From NCBI GenBank assembly GCA_003313425.1, contig NHZP01000011.1, forward strand, positions 1,426,001 through 1,490,000: a stretch of 64,000 nt of DNA, read 5' to 3'. This DNA comes from Pseudopyrenochaeta lycopersici (Eukaryota > Ascomycota > Dothideomycetes > Pleosporales > Pseudopyrenochaetaceae). A program made the translations under genes and the position numbers. Positions 1 through 13,131 of the stretch are shown one piece after another (positions within the stretch are counted from its first letter, which is position 1; every line of letters begins with the position of its first letter). The notes beneath the pieces are model-generated. The model was not told the DNA's origin and did no database searches. It saw nothing but the letters and a program-made list of their open reading frames with translations.

Positions 1-670
1 CTGGACCCATGCTCTCATCGTATGAATCGAGCGACTCGCCTCCCTCGCGCCTGTCAACACTGGTGGGCGTGCGAGGGGGCGTGAAGAAGGGGTTGCTGCC
101 GCTCTTGTCCGACTCGTTGATTCTGGTGTCGCTGGCAAAATCGGTCCCTTTGAGAATTGCCGCGGCTTCAGTGTTGAGGAGCTTTGAGCCCATCTTGACC
201 TCGCCATGGCTGGCCTTCTCACCAGTCCATTCGGTCGAGAGGACCTTTTCGCTCTCGGGCAACTCATTGAAGCGCTTGCTGTAGTCACGGAACCAGAGGT
301 AGAACTGCAAGTTCTCGGCAGACAACTCAATATATTTGAGAAAGTTCATGAAGTCGCGAACAGTGCATGGCTGGCAAACGGTAGTCAGCAGGCGTCACAC
401 CATGTAGTCCATGTAAGATGCAAGTAGCGGTTGCCGTCTATGACAAACAGCCTGATATGATAACGAATGTGCAGAGAGACTTACAGGGCAGACACCGCCG
501 GAGATGATGCGGTCAAAGGACAATGCATCGGGAATGCCATGCGACATACCACTGCTGCCAGAGCGGACGGATTCATGGATAGACTTTTGCTTGTGCTCGC
601 CAGAGATAGAGGCGGCAGAAGAGGGCCGAGAGACACGCTCAGGGCGTCGGTAGGAAATTGGGTAGACCAT
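1..670 (-). CDS. RGS-domain protein, 5' part (runs off the left edge)
   Basis: N-terminal part of a regulator of G-protein signalling, a GTPase activator for heterotrimeric G-alpha subunits at the plasma membrane. Exon 1 is 670-485 (62 codons, starting MVYPISYRRPERVSR) and ends at a GTAAGT donor. Exon 2 begins at 370 after TTTGCCAG and is open to the window edge. Across the join the protein reads SGGVCP-PCTVRDFMNF, followed by a segment resembling the start of a fungal RGS fold (LKYIELSAENLQFYLWFRDY). The Ser-rich N-terminus and the phrase GIPDALSFDRII are, as I recall them, shared by a class of short fungal RGS proteins. The rest of the domain and the C-terminus lie outside the window, so I cannot say which RGS subgroup it is. 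Confidence 0.85.
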
Positions 671-3600
671 GATACTAGGAGAATGTGGGAAACTGCTCGG
701 GCAAGACTGGGTATGAGAGTGTCAAGGCGGTGACGATGCCTGTTGGCAGCAGTGTGGCAGGTGTCAAGCAAAGTAGGAGGAGCGGCCGCTGCTGGTCAAG
801 GCCGGCGAGTGCAGGTTAGACGAGATGATATAGACTGGCAGCTAGCTGGCTGGTACCTCAATGATAGCGGAGAATTCTAGTATAGGTACGGCGCTATTCG
901 GTGCCGCCACGCGAGCTGTGGAGCGGACGGGCAATGCACTGGATGGATAGTCGGGCACTGGGTCCCACTCTGCAATGGTTGACAGGAGGAGGCGGAAATG
1001 AAAGCATGAGGACGGCCCAAGGAAATAACTAGACGGCGCGACGTTGATCAGCAGCCACGGCCTCGCTTGCATGTCGAGGTTGCTGTGGAACGCGTCAATG
1101 GCAACTTTCTCCCGCTGGTGGACCATGTCCCAAACGAGCAATGGCAGCATAAGACGAAGGCACCGTCGGCGGCATGATTGCACATGGGATCCTCGAGGTC
1201 GCCGAAGAGAACGCACACGCTCTGCACATTGGCGTCAAATGGGTGGTGCAGTGCTATGATGCATTGATGCTGCTGGTTATCGCCCAGGGCTTGCAGACGC
1301 CTCGGCAATCTGGGCAGGATCCGCGTCGATCGCGGGCAAGTAGTCCTCCCCTGGTCTAGCTGCAACGCAAATCGCTGCCGTGTCTGCTCTTAATTCGAAC
1401 GTTCAAAAGAACGTGGCGTCGACGGTGCACTGGTCGACTGCTTCGGATGATTATGAAATGAGAACTCGACAGGAGCCAACGTCGTCCCCCAACGCTCGCA
1501 TCGGCTCCACCCATCGCCAGCACAGTGGGACAAACACCCGATCGAACACCTGCAAAAAAGCAATCTGACGTAGTTTCAGACAGCCACAGCACAGACGATG
1601 CCATTTATAGTTGGCTACGATTGCCCTAGCATGCATAATGCCGGCTCGGTCCACCCAAATGTCAACCTGTGCCCCAATCAGCACCCCGCAAACCCGTGAT
1701 TGGAGTCCAGGATGCGACCCAGCAAGTAAAAGCGCCCGCCTTCCATTTTGCCATGGTCAATGATGCGTACCAAACTTTGCAATTTGCCCTGCCTATGCTT
1801 CCCCTATTGATCGACCCCCGACCCGGGTCGCCTCAGGCCCCCACGGGCAACATCATCACACCCGGCTGCCTCACCATCTGTGACTTTATCTGTGACTTTG
1901 CAACCCGCGAGTCAAGATGCATGTCGCGCCATTCAAAACATCGAGGGACGATCCGGCAGCCGGTTCTGTCAATTCGGATGCAGCAACGGGAAAAGCAACT
2001 GTGCCGTCGACGCGAAGAAGATGACAGCGCCACACCGGACCCGAGGAGCGCCTCTCAACAGCCACTGGCGGCCGGACATTGTCCGTCCCAATCAGTCTTA
2101 TCATTCGTCGTCAGCGCAACCAGTTTGAAAAACTTCCTCAACTGTAGACGGGGTGGGGATAGGGGGCAACAGGCGTAAGGTTTTGCCATGCTTGCTTTTA
2201 CGTCGTCCGCTCAACAGTCCCAAGGTTTACATGCTCACACTGCTACAAGTTGAACTGCCGGGGCTAAATGCGAGTCGTAGCTCGGCTTCCCAGACATCGC
2301 AACTAGATTTGGAAAGTAACAACACCTACATGTGCCTTACAATGTACCTCACAGATGCGTACCACTTGTGACAATTCAAGCATTCTGTCACGATTAAGTT
2401 TGCGCCGTGTGTGCCGTGCATTACTGCCAACTGCTAGTCCAAACGCTGATTTCGACCTTAAATCCCAGAAGTGACTTAGAGCGCCGACTAAATTTTACTG
2501 AAGCATGCATGCGAAGTTTGAACCGAACCATGGGCCCGTGATCATACTAACCGGCCTCGTGGTTTTTGGGGGTGTGTGATCTTGTTGTGGCTGCGAGACA
2601 TGACTCTTCATCACGGCCTTGCACAACTTTGAACCAAGTGGATCAACACCGTGTTCCTACACCTTATCTTCGGCATTTACTATGCAATACCTTGCCGATG
2701 TGTTTGTTCAGCCTGGGGCCTCAGCTGAACTTTCCCCGCACCAGCCGGGGTCTTCCGATCGTGGAAGCTAAGATCGACTTTTCCTCTAACCCAGGGCGCG
2801 CTACCTGTCCGATTGGATCTAAAGCTCGGACTGGGAAATTATTGACAGGCAACATGTGGAATTATAGTGCGGCTGGCTTTTTCGAAAACTTCCAAGCATC
2901 CAGCGTTAGCTACTTCGTCAAGAGCACATCTCTGAGCGCTTGGGCTTTTTTTTTCATCCAGGAACACCCGCTGCACGAGCACGTGTATATTCTTTCTAGT
3001 GCGGCAGCTCCTCCCTCCCTTCAGGCTTCCAGAGTTTGGCGAATGCCCACGTTACACATGGAGCTGTGAACCTGAATCTCGTTGCTGCCGTGTGCCTTTT
3101 GCGACCGTCAAACGTGAGGTTGAAACCCACCATAGAGTGGCAATTTTTGTCCCACTTTCTTCGTTTACTGCGAAGCCGTGATTCAACCATGTTACCCAAG
3201 GTACCTCGTCCCCAGGACCTTCATCCACCGGGAGTAGATTAACCTTGCAACACACCTCCTGTACGCGCTATTGTTTCAGAGAACGAGCCATATCAATTTT
3301 CACTTATAGGTAAGCATGTGAAATTGAATAGAGCTGGTAAAGCTCAGGGGAAACAGATTGCTCTTCCAGACTGATGATGGCTGCCGCGGCGCCTCCTACA
3401 GGTCAGCAGGCTTTTCTGATTGGCTAAACCAATCTCCGTCACGGAGACATCATCGTTGGCCCCTCGAGGCCCATGTGCAAACGTCGTGCAGCCTGGTTAG
3501 AACAGTGCTCCTCCATCGTGCGTATCCGAGGCCTTTTCCTTTTTTTTGGAAGTTCTAGACCTCGCTCCACTCGACAATTATTGGAGGCGCACAGCTGGGG

Positions 3601-5871
3601 GTTGAAGGACTGTTCACATGCTGGTCTTGCGGACGTGCACGATAGTACAATGCTTGGGACTTTTACGCTGAGTACATCAGCATCAAATTGATGAATCAAC
3701 ATCAAATACAATGCACAAAGGCTAGCCTCAATGACGCTACAAGCCACATCAAAGGCTTTGAATTTCTAGCAGTGCCACTTTGCCAATCTCGCCGACCCAG
3801 CCCCTTCTCACCAGGTCACCAGACTTATACCGACCATACCCATTAGAGTTTGTTTTACCCCCATGAATCTTCGTCCGGTTCATTGAGTATCGCCAAAGGT
3901 CGAAATCCGTGGCTTCTACTCTTCCACTCCAACACATGTCCAGTATATGAATACCTCGATGCCCCTGTGGTCCAAATTTCCTCGGTTGTAGAAGTTTTGA
4001 GGGATTTTAGGGGAATAGAATGACGATGTGACCCAGTGTGAATGATGCTTCTAATACGATCAAGCTCGTGTCGTAATGACTAGCCATCACCGTTGTTCTC
4101 ATGGGGTCCCTGATCCGCCATAGAGTCATGGAGAAAATGGCGTATTGGTGTAACTCTCCGCATTTTGGCTAAGGATAGGAATATGACGACGAAAACTGGC
4201 ACCTAGACGTAGTGATTTAGCGATGGATTCACAGGGAAAATATTTGTGATACAGTATGACATTCTTAATCGAGATTTGCGAGTTAATTCGCAACGTTGAA
4301 AGGCACATTCGCTTCCCACGACCATTACTGTATCGTTCACTTCAACCACTTTGATCCTTTCCTTGGGCTGATTCGCCATCTAATACTTGTGAGTGCATTT
4401 CACCTGTCCAGGGCAGCCTCACGGCCACCTTTTATTTTCACGCACGAGCGTGTTCGTCGCTGTTTTCCACATCCAGCTCAACTAGAGTATTGAGGCATGG
4501 CGAAATTAAATTAGCCATTATTCACAAAAGAAATTTGAACAGACTAGGTCCAGAAAGCTCTCCTGCGCTTGGGCGGCACCATCGCAGCTGCTGAACACAC
4601 GTTAACAAATCAACCCAATTTGCAAAAAAGAGTGCCACTGATCGTGCTGCATCAAAGGCTCTGTTTGGTGAACCTCGATAAGAATATTAAGACTCATGGT
4701 GCCACTGGCAGGAAATGTCATAGAATTTCAAGTCTTCGGGGCTATTTTCTTGGGCCGGCCTTTCATAAGAACGAGCGGGTCACCGCGCACACATATCCTC
4801 GTAACGCGAATGCGCAAATTAGCGTACGCGTTGAGCACTCCTGCAGTTAGGCTACTCTACATGTCTACATGTGGGTTAAATGGACTCATGAATGGCAACT
4901 AGCGGAAGGACGAATAAGCGATTAGAAAGGGTTGAGCAATGCTTCACAATTGACTCGGACCTAATTTAAATCCTTTTCTGTCCTTGCAGGTTCCTCACAT
5001 GAACCTCTGGCTTGGTTCGCATCAGACTGTCTCCATTAGAGGATAGAAGGAAATGTTGTAGAATGCATTACATACAGTCCAACAGCTGGCCATGTTCAGC
5101 AACATAATCAAGCTTTGGTGAGTTGCGTGCGAGGTTGGATAAACGGCTGCAGCGGAGCGGTATGTTCTAATGCCACGACACGTCGTTGACAAAAAGTTCA
5201 TTCAGACATGCCCAGATACTAAATGGCACCCGACAACGCCCCACACAGCTATTTCCACAATGGCCAGTCTGTGGGGCTCAAGGTTTTCTATGTCGAAATA
5301 TGTAAAATCCGTTTTGATCTACCGAGAATTTTTCCAAGAATGCGGCTTCAAGGGTTCCATCACCCACAGACCTCCAAGCTCTATGCAATGTATAGTGTAT
5401 TGGCAATCCAGGAAATGGTCGATGAATGACAGTAGATCGAGTAATATCTCACTATGGATTTCTCGGCTAAGTGTACCAACAATTGTTGTATTGGTGTATG
5501 ACAGGGATGCAGAAATTAATACTAAACGGGGTTGAGCAAGGCGATATGAAGGGAGATTTCCGGGAACCGGCACTTCTTCATTCAGACAAATTCGCTCCAC
5601 TATTCCAAACACAGTTCTCGATAGGCTTAGTAGGCTTGATTTTAGCAGTCTACTGGCTTTTGGTTGCTCTTAAGCAAATATCACTAGCCTTAATCATTAT
5701 CAGGTTAGGGTCTATGAATCAATATCAGGAACGCATGTGGCACATGGCAGGGATTCAAAGCAGCGACATGTTATCATAATTATTTTTGTTATAAGATCCA
5801 GCGGATTCATGAAATCTGTTCAGTCATCCAACTACATTTACTACCCTTCAGAGTCTCAAGAATTTGGAAAG
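671..5871. other. Gene-poor stretch of 5.2 kb
   Basis: No reading frame here has recognisable protein content or joins into a plausible spliced gene. The part next to 670 should hold the promoter and 5' UTR of the RGS gene. It also contains a 12-bp tandem duplication (1876-1899), a 12-bp perfect palindrome (1819-1830), a T-tract near 2946, and increasingly AT-rich sequence up to the DUF1996 gene. The longest frames (170-180 codons at 1669 and 2566) show no domain and no usable neighbouring exons. Confidence 0.6.
1876..1899. repeat. Tandem duplication of a 12-bp unit
   Basis: ATCTGTGACTTT occurs twice in direct tandem in non-coding DNA, consistent with replication slippage. I see no function. 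Confidence 0.8.
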
Positions 5872-7105
5872 ATGCATTGGGCGTTGATCATCGCTCTTGG
5901 GCTTGCCGGCCAAAGTCAAGCACTTATACGCTTCGGATGCTCACAGCTTGTTGTTGACCGCCTGGATCCTTTGGTCGAACCTGGGAGGAGTCCTTCGGCT
6001 CATCTCCATCAGATCATTGGTGGAAACTCCTTTGTTCCTGACATGAGCCCGGACAAGCATGATCCAGCAAAGCTCTCTACGTGTACGACCTGCCAGCCGG
6101 CAGACGATTTCTCCAATTATTGGACGGCATCGCTTTACTTTCGTGCAAGGAACGGCACATACAAACGCGTCAAACAGAAGGGAAATTCGGGCTTCGAGGG
6201 CCAGAATGGCGGTATGACTGTTTACTACATGCAGAACCAACTAGCCGACTTCCAACAAAAATCAAAAGTCAAGGCCTTTCAGCCAGTCTGACCACCTCCT
6301 CCTGGCAGTAAGAGTACTTTTGCTTACGCTATCAAAGGGATTTCGAATGCTGATCGGCGCTCCAACCGCATCCACGAGAGCCGAGGCCGACAAGTATCCG
6401 CAGCTTACTTATACGTGCCTTCAAGATATGGGCACCCGCTTCCCAGAGACGAAAGATTTCCCCAAAAAGCCGTGTCCCGCTGGGATCATGGTCAATTTGC
6501 GGTTTCCAACGTGAGTCTTGATGGGTCTATCTATTAAGTCACTTCAGCTAAACGGACTAGTTGCTGGGACGGCAAGAATCTCGACTCGCCAGACCATATG
6601 TCTCACATGGTATCTGCCAACCTTTTCCTGATTGAAGAAAGACCTGCCTAATCAACAATTTCTAGGCCTATACCGCAACCGGCACCTTTGAATCCCAAGG
6701 CCCCTGCCCCTCCTCCCACCCAGTGCGCATGCCTCAGCTCATGTACGAAGTCATCTATGAGACCGCTCCTTTCAACGATCAATCTCTCTGGCCCGAAGAT
6801 GGTAGTCAGCCCTTTGTATACTCATTTGGTGACAAGACGGGCTTTGGTAATCATGGCGATTATGTGTTTGGTTGGAAGGATGACTCGTTGCAGAAGATTA
6901 TGGACGAAGAGTGTTATGTTGGATGCCAAAGTATGCGAACCCAAAGCATCGAGCAGATGAACGCTTGTTCGATTGAAAACAAAGTACAGGAAGATGTTGG
7001 AGATGAGACATGTGAGTAGTTATTGTACTTTTTAGGGGGGCTGACAGCTGCTAATAGACGGATATAGGGCTAACTGCGCTTCCCGGCCAGCATCATGGGG
7101 AATGA
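5872..7105 (+). CDS. Secreted DUF1996-domain protein
   Basis: Predicted 339-aa secreted protein of the fungal DUF1996 family, whose biochemical role is unknown (members are often extracellular or fused to WSC carbohydrate-binding domains). Five exons close in frame: 5872-6285, 6338-6510, 6561-6609, 6666-7011 and 7068-7105. The start MHWALIIALGLAGQSQA is a signal peptide. Family landmarks in order are VDRLDPLVEPG, SAHLHQIIGG, DFSNYWTASLYF, PAGIMVNLRFPTCWDG, DSPDHMSHM and QPFVYSFGDKTG. The last exon supplies the Trp codon of ETWLTALPG and a stop after HHGE. The first donor is GTCTGA, unusual, but the only choice that restores AFQPGFRMLIG. No WSC domain follows. The next gene is convergent, 392 bp away. 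Confidence 0.88.
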
Positions 7106-7497
7106 ATGCTTTGAGAAGAACGCGGCCGAGTTCAGGTTACACCAGGTCTGGAGGATGCGCAAAGAATGATGCATCTTCACAAAAGGACATATGTAGGGTT
7201 TCATCTACATTTCTCCATAGCAGTCATCTTCATCATGTATATATACACTCATGCTCCCTTCAGGTGTGTCCTCTCCTTGGTGCCCCACGTGCACAATTGG
7301 CCGACCCCACACATCCAACCTTCCACGCTTTCCAACATCAAAGGTATTCGTTGATGAAGGCCACGCCTTAAGTAATGGGCGGCTCTTGTTGAAGAGCTCA
7401 CAATGATTATTGACAGCACTCCTTTTACGTGTTGAGGCCTTATCATGGTCATGATGCGTCTACGTAAGGAAAGCATGATGCTCCGATCTCTCACCTC
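7106..7497. other. Convergent 3' intergenic region
   Basis: Space between two genes that end facing each other. It should hold both 3' UTRs and poly(A) sites. No other feature seen. Confidence 0.5.
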
Positions 7498-9124
7498 TCA
7501 TGAACCCTTCACTTTCCCATTCAATGGGCTGTCGCCATTCGCAAAGCCGCTCCTCTTTCCTGACATGTCTTGCCCCTTGACGCCTATCATGACCATTTCC
7601 AAGATCGATATCCAAAACTGCAAGACCCGAATCACGACTCGAACAATAATGTTTTTCCACTCTAGATCCGGCTTCAAGCCCCTCATAAATTTTGTATTCA
7701 CCACTTTCCACGGCACGCTTCCTCCAAGTCTCTCCCCAATTTCAATGCCACTCTTACATCCATCTTCATGAAATCCATACCCCGTCCAGGCACCTGCGTA
7801 CCAAACTCCACTTTTGCCCTGGATTCTCTCTAACTTGTCTTGTGCAGCTATCATGGCTGAATTGTAGAGCGGGTGCCTGTATTTGTAGGTAGCCTGCGTC
7901 AATGATGGTGAAGGTGGGGTTTCAGGGTTCAAGGTAACGAGGACGTCGGAGAAGGTGGTCGTAGAGATGTGCTGGAGGATGTTCATGTTGTACGTCAGGG
8001 AAACGGCTTGAAGGGCTCCAGTTGGATTGTTGGAACGAGGTGACAAGGAGGTAGTTGTAAGGTAGTTCCAGGCGGACCAGGCTTTTAGGCGTTTAGGCAT
8101 GAGAGAGAGATCCGAGTGCAAATATGCTGTATTCGGTGTTGTTTCAAACGCGCTCAGAATTTCCTTCTCGTCCGCCGTGAGCGCATCTCCAAGGAGCAAG
8201 CGCGCTTGATCACCATGGCAGGCCAAGATAATTTCATCAAATACTTCGGTCCTACTATTTGCTTCCCCGCCCAGGTTCAGCTCGACATGTCCATCTGCCC
8301 TCTTAACAGCCTCAACAGGCGTCCCAAGATGCACATGCGCGTTCATGCACTCGGCCATCACAGCATCGATATACGTCTTCGCACCCCCTTCGACCGTCAA
8401 CCAAGGCGGCCTCTCGGATATCGTAGAAAGGAGATGATGATTCCACATGAACCTCACAAGCGTTAGGGCCGGAAACTCCAGCGCACACTTATCTGCCCCT
8501 GTACTCCACACGCACGCAGTCATTGGGATTAGATAATCATCCCGAAACGCTGCTGAATACCCTTCCTTTTGCAGATACTCGCCGATACTCATTTCGGCTG
8601 TACAATTGGCAGCCGGTGAGCCGGGGTCATCTGAGAGTAAGTCCAGGGCAAATTGGTTGAAGCGGATGATGTCAAAAATCATGCGCCAAAAGGAGGGCTG
8701 CGAGGCATTTTCGGGCTGTGCGAAAAGAGCTTGCACGGATGCACCTGACCATTCGAAGGCGCCTGCATCGCGAGAGATGCCAAAGGTCATCTCTGAAGCT
8801 ACTGTCTTGACGCGAAGGGCATTAAGGAACGCGATGAAGTTTGCTTTATGATGGTTAGTGGGGTGCTTGGGTTAGGCACACGCGAAGGGCAGGATACGGA
8901 CGATATGTAGCTGTATTCAGGACAATGAAGCCTGTGTCGACGGGCGTGTTGCGGCCTTTGTGAGTCCATGTCACAGTGTTTGTGTGGCCGCCTAGCCGAT
9001 CCTCTTTTTCAAAAAGATGGACTTGATGTGAAGTGTTGCGGAGCGTCCAGAGTGCGCTGAGGCCGGATATGCCACTGCCGACAATGGCAATCCGCTTTCT
9101 CTCCATGGCTGCTGGATGCTCCAT
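7498..9124 (-). CDS. FAD/NAD(P)-binding amine-oxidase-like protein
   Basis: Predicted 522-aa flavoprotein of the amine-oxidase/phytoene-desaturase superfamily, close to the bacterial 'predicted NAD/FAD-binding protein' group often found beside cyclopropane fatty acid synthases (recalled family knowledge). Two exons: 9124-8902 and 8843-7498. The dinucleotide fold is IVGSGISGL (Gly 16, 18 and 21), followed by the FAD-ribose acid in HLFEKEDRLGGHTNTV and by VDTGFIVLNTATY. The 58-bp intron has a GTCCGT donor; splicing gives ATYPNFIAFLNAL, the expected family text. The C-terminal flavin motif is GVWYAGAWTGYGFHEDG. A basic, hydrophobic tail (VRVVIRVLQFWISILEMVMIG) may be a membrane anchor. An in-frame ATG at 9184 would extend the N-terminus by 20 residues; I prefer 9124. 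Substrate unknown. Confidence 0.88.
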
Positions 9125-9703
9125 GAGCGCGAAAGCACGAGGAATGAATTGGCGAGTTTGCAAACACGAGAATACAGCAGGCAAGCGAAGCGTGTGCCAC
9201 GAGCTAGAGAAACAGAGGAATGGTCAGCGTTTGACAGTAGAGTCAAAGTCATGAAGTCATCGACTCTGAAGCGAGCTCCGTTCCAGCAGATACCGGACTA
9301 ATGCCAGGTTGTTTGCGATCGCTGGAAACCACGACGCACGCATGGTGAGCTTGGAACAGAGAGTTCTGAATGGCGGCAAGCGAGGCCCTGGGAGGCTCAT
9401 GGCCCACTGGATCCTTTTAGCGCGGCGCGTTCAGCGTCTGGCCCGGCGAGACCCTGGAGGACCTGGACAGTCAGCGCACGAGTATGGCGGGAACTGGTGG
9501 CTGGCGTGGGGACCGATGCACGTGACACGACCCTTGGCACTGCGTAATGCCTTGTACCTGACCTGCGGACGTCGGCCACGGCCACAGCGACATCAACATC
9601 GACATCACCATCAGCAGCCGCAGACCCGCAAGACCCGTCCTTGGGATCGCAGAGACACAGACTTCGACGGCCGCCATAGCGCATATCAAACACCCGGGAC
9701 AGC
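9125..9703. promoter_or_regulatory. Divergent promoter, FAD protein / VTI1
   Basis: The two flanking genes start outward from this 579-bp interval, so it should carry both promoters. I see no clear TATA box. A CATCAACATCGACATCACCATCAGCAG stretch lies about 110 bp upstream of VTI1. Confidence 0.5.
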
Positions 9704-10562
9704 ATGTCCAACCTTGTGGATGCCGAGGCGGGCACCGAACGCTTCAGCGGCTATGAAGCCGAGCTGAAGCTGGTGCAGGCGGACCTGAGCCAGCAAATAG
9801 AGCAGATCAAAGAGACGACGGGCGAGCCACGGAAAGCAGCTATCAGCCGAGCGGAGAGAGCGCTGGAGGAGGCCGAAGAGCTGGTGAGTGGGCGCCTACC
9901 CTCGCATTGCGCTGCACCCATGGCGGTACATGGCTGCTAATCATCCCACACTACAGATTGGCCAGATGCGCCTGGAAAAGTCCAACATCCCCGCGACGCT
10001 CAAATCAAAATACAACGCCCGCTTTCGCAACTTCGAGCACGACTTCGACTCAGCCAAACGCAAGCTCGAGACATACACCAACGACCGCAGCAAGCTCTTC
10101 GGCGGTCGCTACACGGACAACCCAGACGGTGCAGATGCCCAGCTCGAGCAGCGCCAGCAGTTGCTGTCTGGCACCGACCGCCTCAACAGGTCTTCGGGCC
10201 GCCTGAGGGAGTCGCAGCGCATTGCCCTGGAGACCGAGCAGATTGGCGCAGGTACCCTAAGCGATTTGCACCAGCAGCGCGAACAAATCACCAATACCAG
10301 AGAGCGCTTGCTTGAGAGCGAGACTTACACAGACCGGAGCATCAAGACATTGAGGGGGATGGCGAGACGGTGCGTGCCCATGTGTCCCCTGCCATCCCAC
10401 CCTGTTGATGCAGGATCTAGATGGTATCCCTTCTGAGGGGATAACGAATGCTTTGCTGACATGCTTTGTTTTAGAATGGCCACGAACCGCATCATCACCA
10501 TTGCCATCATTACCGTCCTGGTTTTGCTCATCATTGCCGTCATCTTCAGCAAGTTTAGATAA
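9704..10562 (+). CDS. vti1: Vti1-type v-SNARE (Qb)
   Basis: Predicted 226-aa SNARE that mediates Golgi, endosome and vacuole fusion with several syntaxins. Three exons: 9704-9883, 9957-10369 and 10475-10562, with GTGAGT and GTGCGT donors. The N-terminal domain (FSGYEAELKLVQADLSQQI, about residues 15-100) matches the Vti1 helical domain. The SNARE motif runs from about residue 140 to 195 and contains LHQQREQITNTRERLLESE and SIKTLRGMARR. A single C-terminal membrane anchor (IITIAIITVLVLLIIAVIF) ends with SKFR. Length and order match the family. Confidence 0.95.
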
Positions 10563-11411
10563 CTGTACGTTACGCGAGGAGCGGCTGCATATGGCGTTTG
10601 GAGTAGACTGTGCACTTGGTTGGGTTAGGCTACGCGGTGTAATTACTAAATCCCCATACCGCATCGAAACATTTTCATCTTCAACCTGTCTGCGTTGAAT
10701 CTATGCATATGCCACCAGTTACACCAGCATTACTGTTGAAGTGCTGTTGTGTGGTGCGCCCCTCCATATACATGTGAGATGAAGAAAAAAGACCAGACGA
10801 CCGCACGATTTTTTTTTATTCCTGGATGCTCCCCTTAGCAAGCAACGACTCATTACATTATATTACAGGATATTTACAGGAACTCCTCATTGCCTCGACA
10901 ATGAATGCCATGCATTGGTAACAGCCATTGCAGCAGACTTCTTCCTGCATGATGCTCAACTTCCAAACAATAGCCAACACGTTTCGTGGAACGTGAAGTG
11001 TATCTTTCTGAGAGAATGGAAATCATTATTATTACTTTGTCAACTGAACCTTTTCGGCGGTAAGTAGTTGAAGAGTGTCGCATGAAGCGGTATTTTGAGC
11101 TTTTAAGGATACTCATAATGGAGATTGACGAACACAGCTTGCTATTGAGCGTGGTCGGTGGTTTATCGCAATTACCTCCGCCAGAGCAAGCTGCCCTGTG
11201 TGACGCCTGATGAAGCAGCACAGGGTTCAGTCATGAATATCCCGCCAATCGAACGAACGACTGAGTAAGAAGATTTATAGATTGACGGCACAACGTAAAG
11301 TCTTCAAACCACTATGCAGTCAACAGCCGTGTTGATGGAACAAGGTTTGAGGTTGTCCAGATAACTGTACGGTTTGGGAGCCTCCAGCCGCTTGTAAGAT
11401 GCATCGTGAAC
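10563..11411. other. Convergent 3' intergenic region
   Basis: 849 bp between the ends of VTI1 and the Pth11-like gene. It contains an A-rich/T-rich stretch near 10785-10820 that could serve 3' end formation. No supported gene. Confidence 0.5.
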
Positions 11412-13131
11412 TCAGCCGCCAGCGCTGACAGGAAACGGTGTAATCGGTAGAGGCTTTGCAGAGCCTGGCGTCCGCGGGGGAAGTGACGATGAAAATGTAG
11501 TTGCACTCACATCACTGGGACGTCGAGTATGCGAACCTGGAGCCAATGGGGATATTGTAGAGAGTCGAACAGGGAGAGGGGGGTTGAACGGGGTGACCGG
11601 CGACATTTTCAGAGGGTTTATCCGCCCCTGGAAACGCGAAGATTGTTGCCTCATTGCTGTACTGTCCACCGAGACGTTGCTGCCTGACCGTGAGTGGCCA
11701 GCTGAGCTATGACCGGGCGTATGTGGGCGGCTATTCGTAATGACAGAGAACTTGCCACTAGTAGTACGAGAGAGGGTTGGTTTCGGAGCCTGATGACTCG
11801 AAGCTGCTCTGGGCGTGACGGCTCGTGGAGTAATGGTTCGAGCCGTGTTCGTCCTAGTACTGGCTGATGGTGTTTGTTGGTGCTTCAGTTGCTCAACATC
11901 CAGAACCGGGACGTTAGTGTATTGAGTGGCCGCCGAGAAGTACTTGGGCATCATTAAGGCTAGGAGTGGTCGCATGGCGGGTAGACATGCACAGACGATC
12001 CCAACATTGACCTCCACTGCCGATAGCGTCGCGTGAGCGATATTATCGAAAGAAATATCATTCGAGTTCGAGATTCTGTCCAGAGAGTGGAGCCGGACTA
12101 CGGAAACCAGTGTCACGCTTTTATTGATGTAAGCCTCTAGAAAACTTCAACATAGATCTGGCATACCTGGTCCCCAAGGCGAACATGGTCACTAGACCTT
12201 TCTTTTGCCCCTTAGGTATCTGGAGGGTCCGGATGACCGGCATCGGCATCAGTAGGATTACTATGTCCTGTGCAATATTCATACCAGCGTTTGTAAACCA
12301 AACGACAAGTTGATTCATGCAGTGGCCATCCGGAATCGACTTGTTCCACGAAAACGCGATTGGGTTGCATATAAAGATGCTACTGAAGATGGTCCACGCT
12401 CCATAGGCTATCACCACCCCAAGTACGCCGAAGCATGCCTTGCGAAAGCGCCGCACAGGAAATATTCGAAGAAACTGTACGAGAATCGATACTTTGGTAA
12501 CGGTGAGAATAAGGTTATAGATCCAAAGGCTCGCCCAAAATGCCTACAACGATAGTCAATAGAGTGTCTAATGGATGCGGACCATTGTAATGACTGATGA
12601 ATAGACACGACTGATAGGGCGGCTTGCAGGCAAGGCTGTGTGTTACTACGTGCGAAAATGCGAAAATAGTGTAAAGAGGATTAGGATCCGCCAAATTTGG
12701 AGCCATTTGTCCACGAGCTGCTTTCCGGACAAGACTCTCTCCTCTTAAGCTCAGGCTTCCACTTACCTTCAATAAAACGTCTAGTTCATTTGCTGAAAGC
12801 CGCGAGCTGTGCTTCCCCAAGCCATGCAATACTTGCTCCGAAGTCATGACTGCTAAAGCAATCGACAAGGCCTTCGGGTTGTGAGTATAAGCGAGGACGG
12901 ATAGTGCTATGGTTGGCTTACCATGGCGAGAAGGATACATGTATCTGTATACGATGTCAGGGTATGCCTTCATATAGTTGGATCATTGTTCTTACCTTCG
13001 AAGCCAGCGCTTCTCGTCAGAACGAGCCGTGTGAAAATGCGCAGGAAAACGATCATTCCGGCAACAAGCGTGAATGCAAGAACTATGGTGTTCACCCGAA
13101 TACCAGCGGATGAAGCGATGTAACGATCCAT
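11412..13131 (-). CDS. Pth11-like integral membrane protein (fungal rhodopsin domain)
   Basis: Predicted 448-aa seven-helix protein of the Pth11-like/fungal rhodopsin-domain class, putative surface receptors. Five exons close in frame: 13131-12996, 12944-12922 (only 23 nt), 12871-12767, 12543-12167 and 12117-11412. Helix 1 is VLAFTLVAGMIVFLRIFTRL. The join yields GFEDTCILLAM-ALSIAL, then HGLGKHSSRL, WIYNLILTVTKVSILVQFLR, IFICNPIAFSW and NAGMNIAQDIVILLMPMPVI. These are characteristic family blocks, including the two cysteines of the extracellular loops. From about residue 270 the tail is cytoplasmic, Ser/Thr/Pro-rich and low-complexity. Intron 3 is 223 nt, long for this window. An upstream in-frame ATG (13185) exists, but 13131 fits the family better. 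Ligand and G-protein coupling unknown. Confidence 0.88.

Noticed and set aside
1819..1830. Perfect palindrome CGACCCGGGTCG
   Set aside because: A single 12-bp palindrome in non-coding DNA is compatible with chance and has no context.
1669..2178. 169-codon plus-strand frame
   Set aside because: Overlaps a tandem duplication and palindrome, no protein-like conservation pattern.
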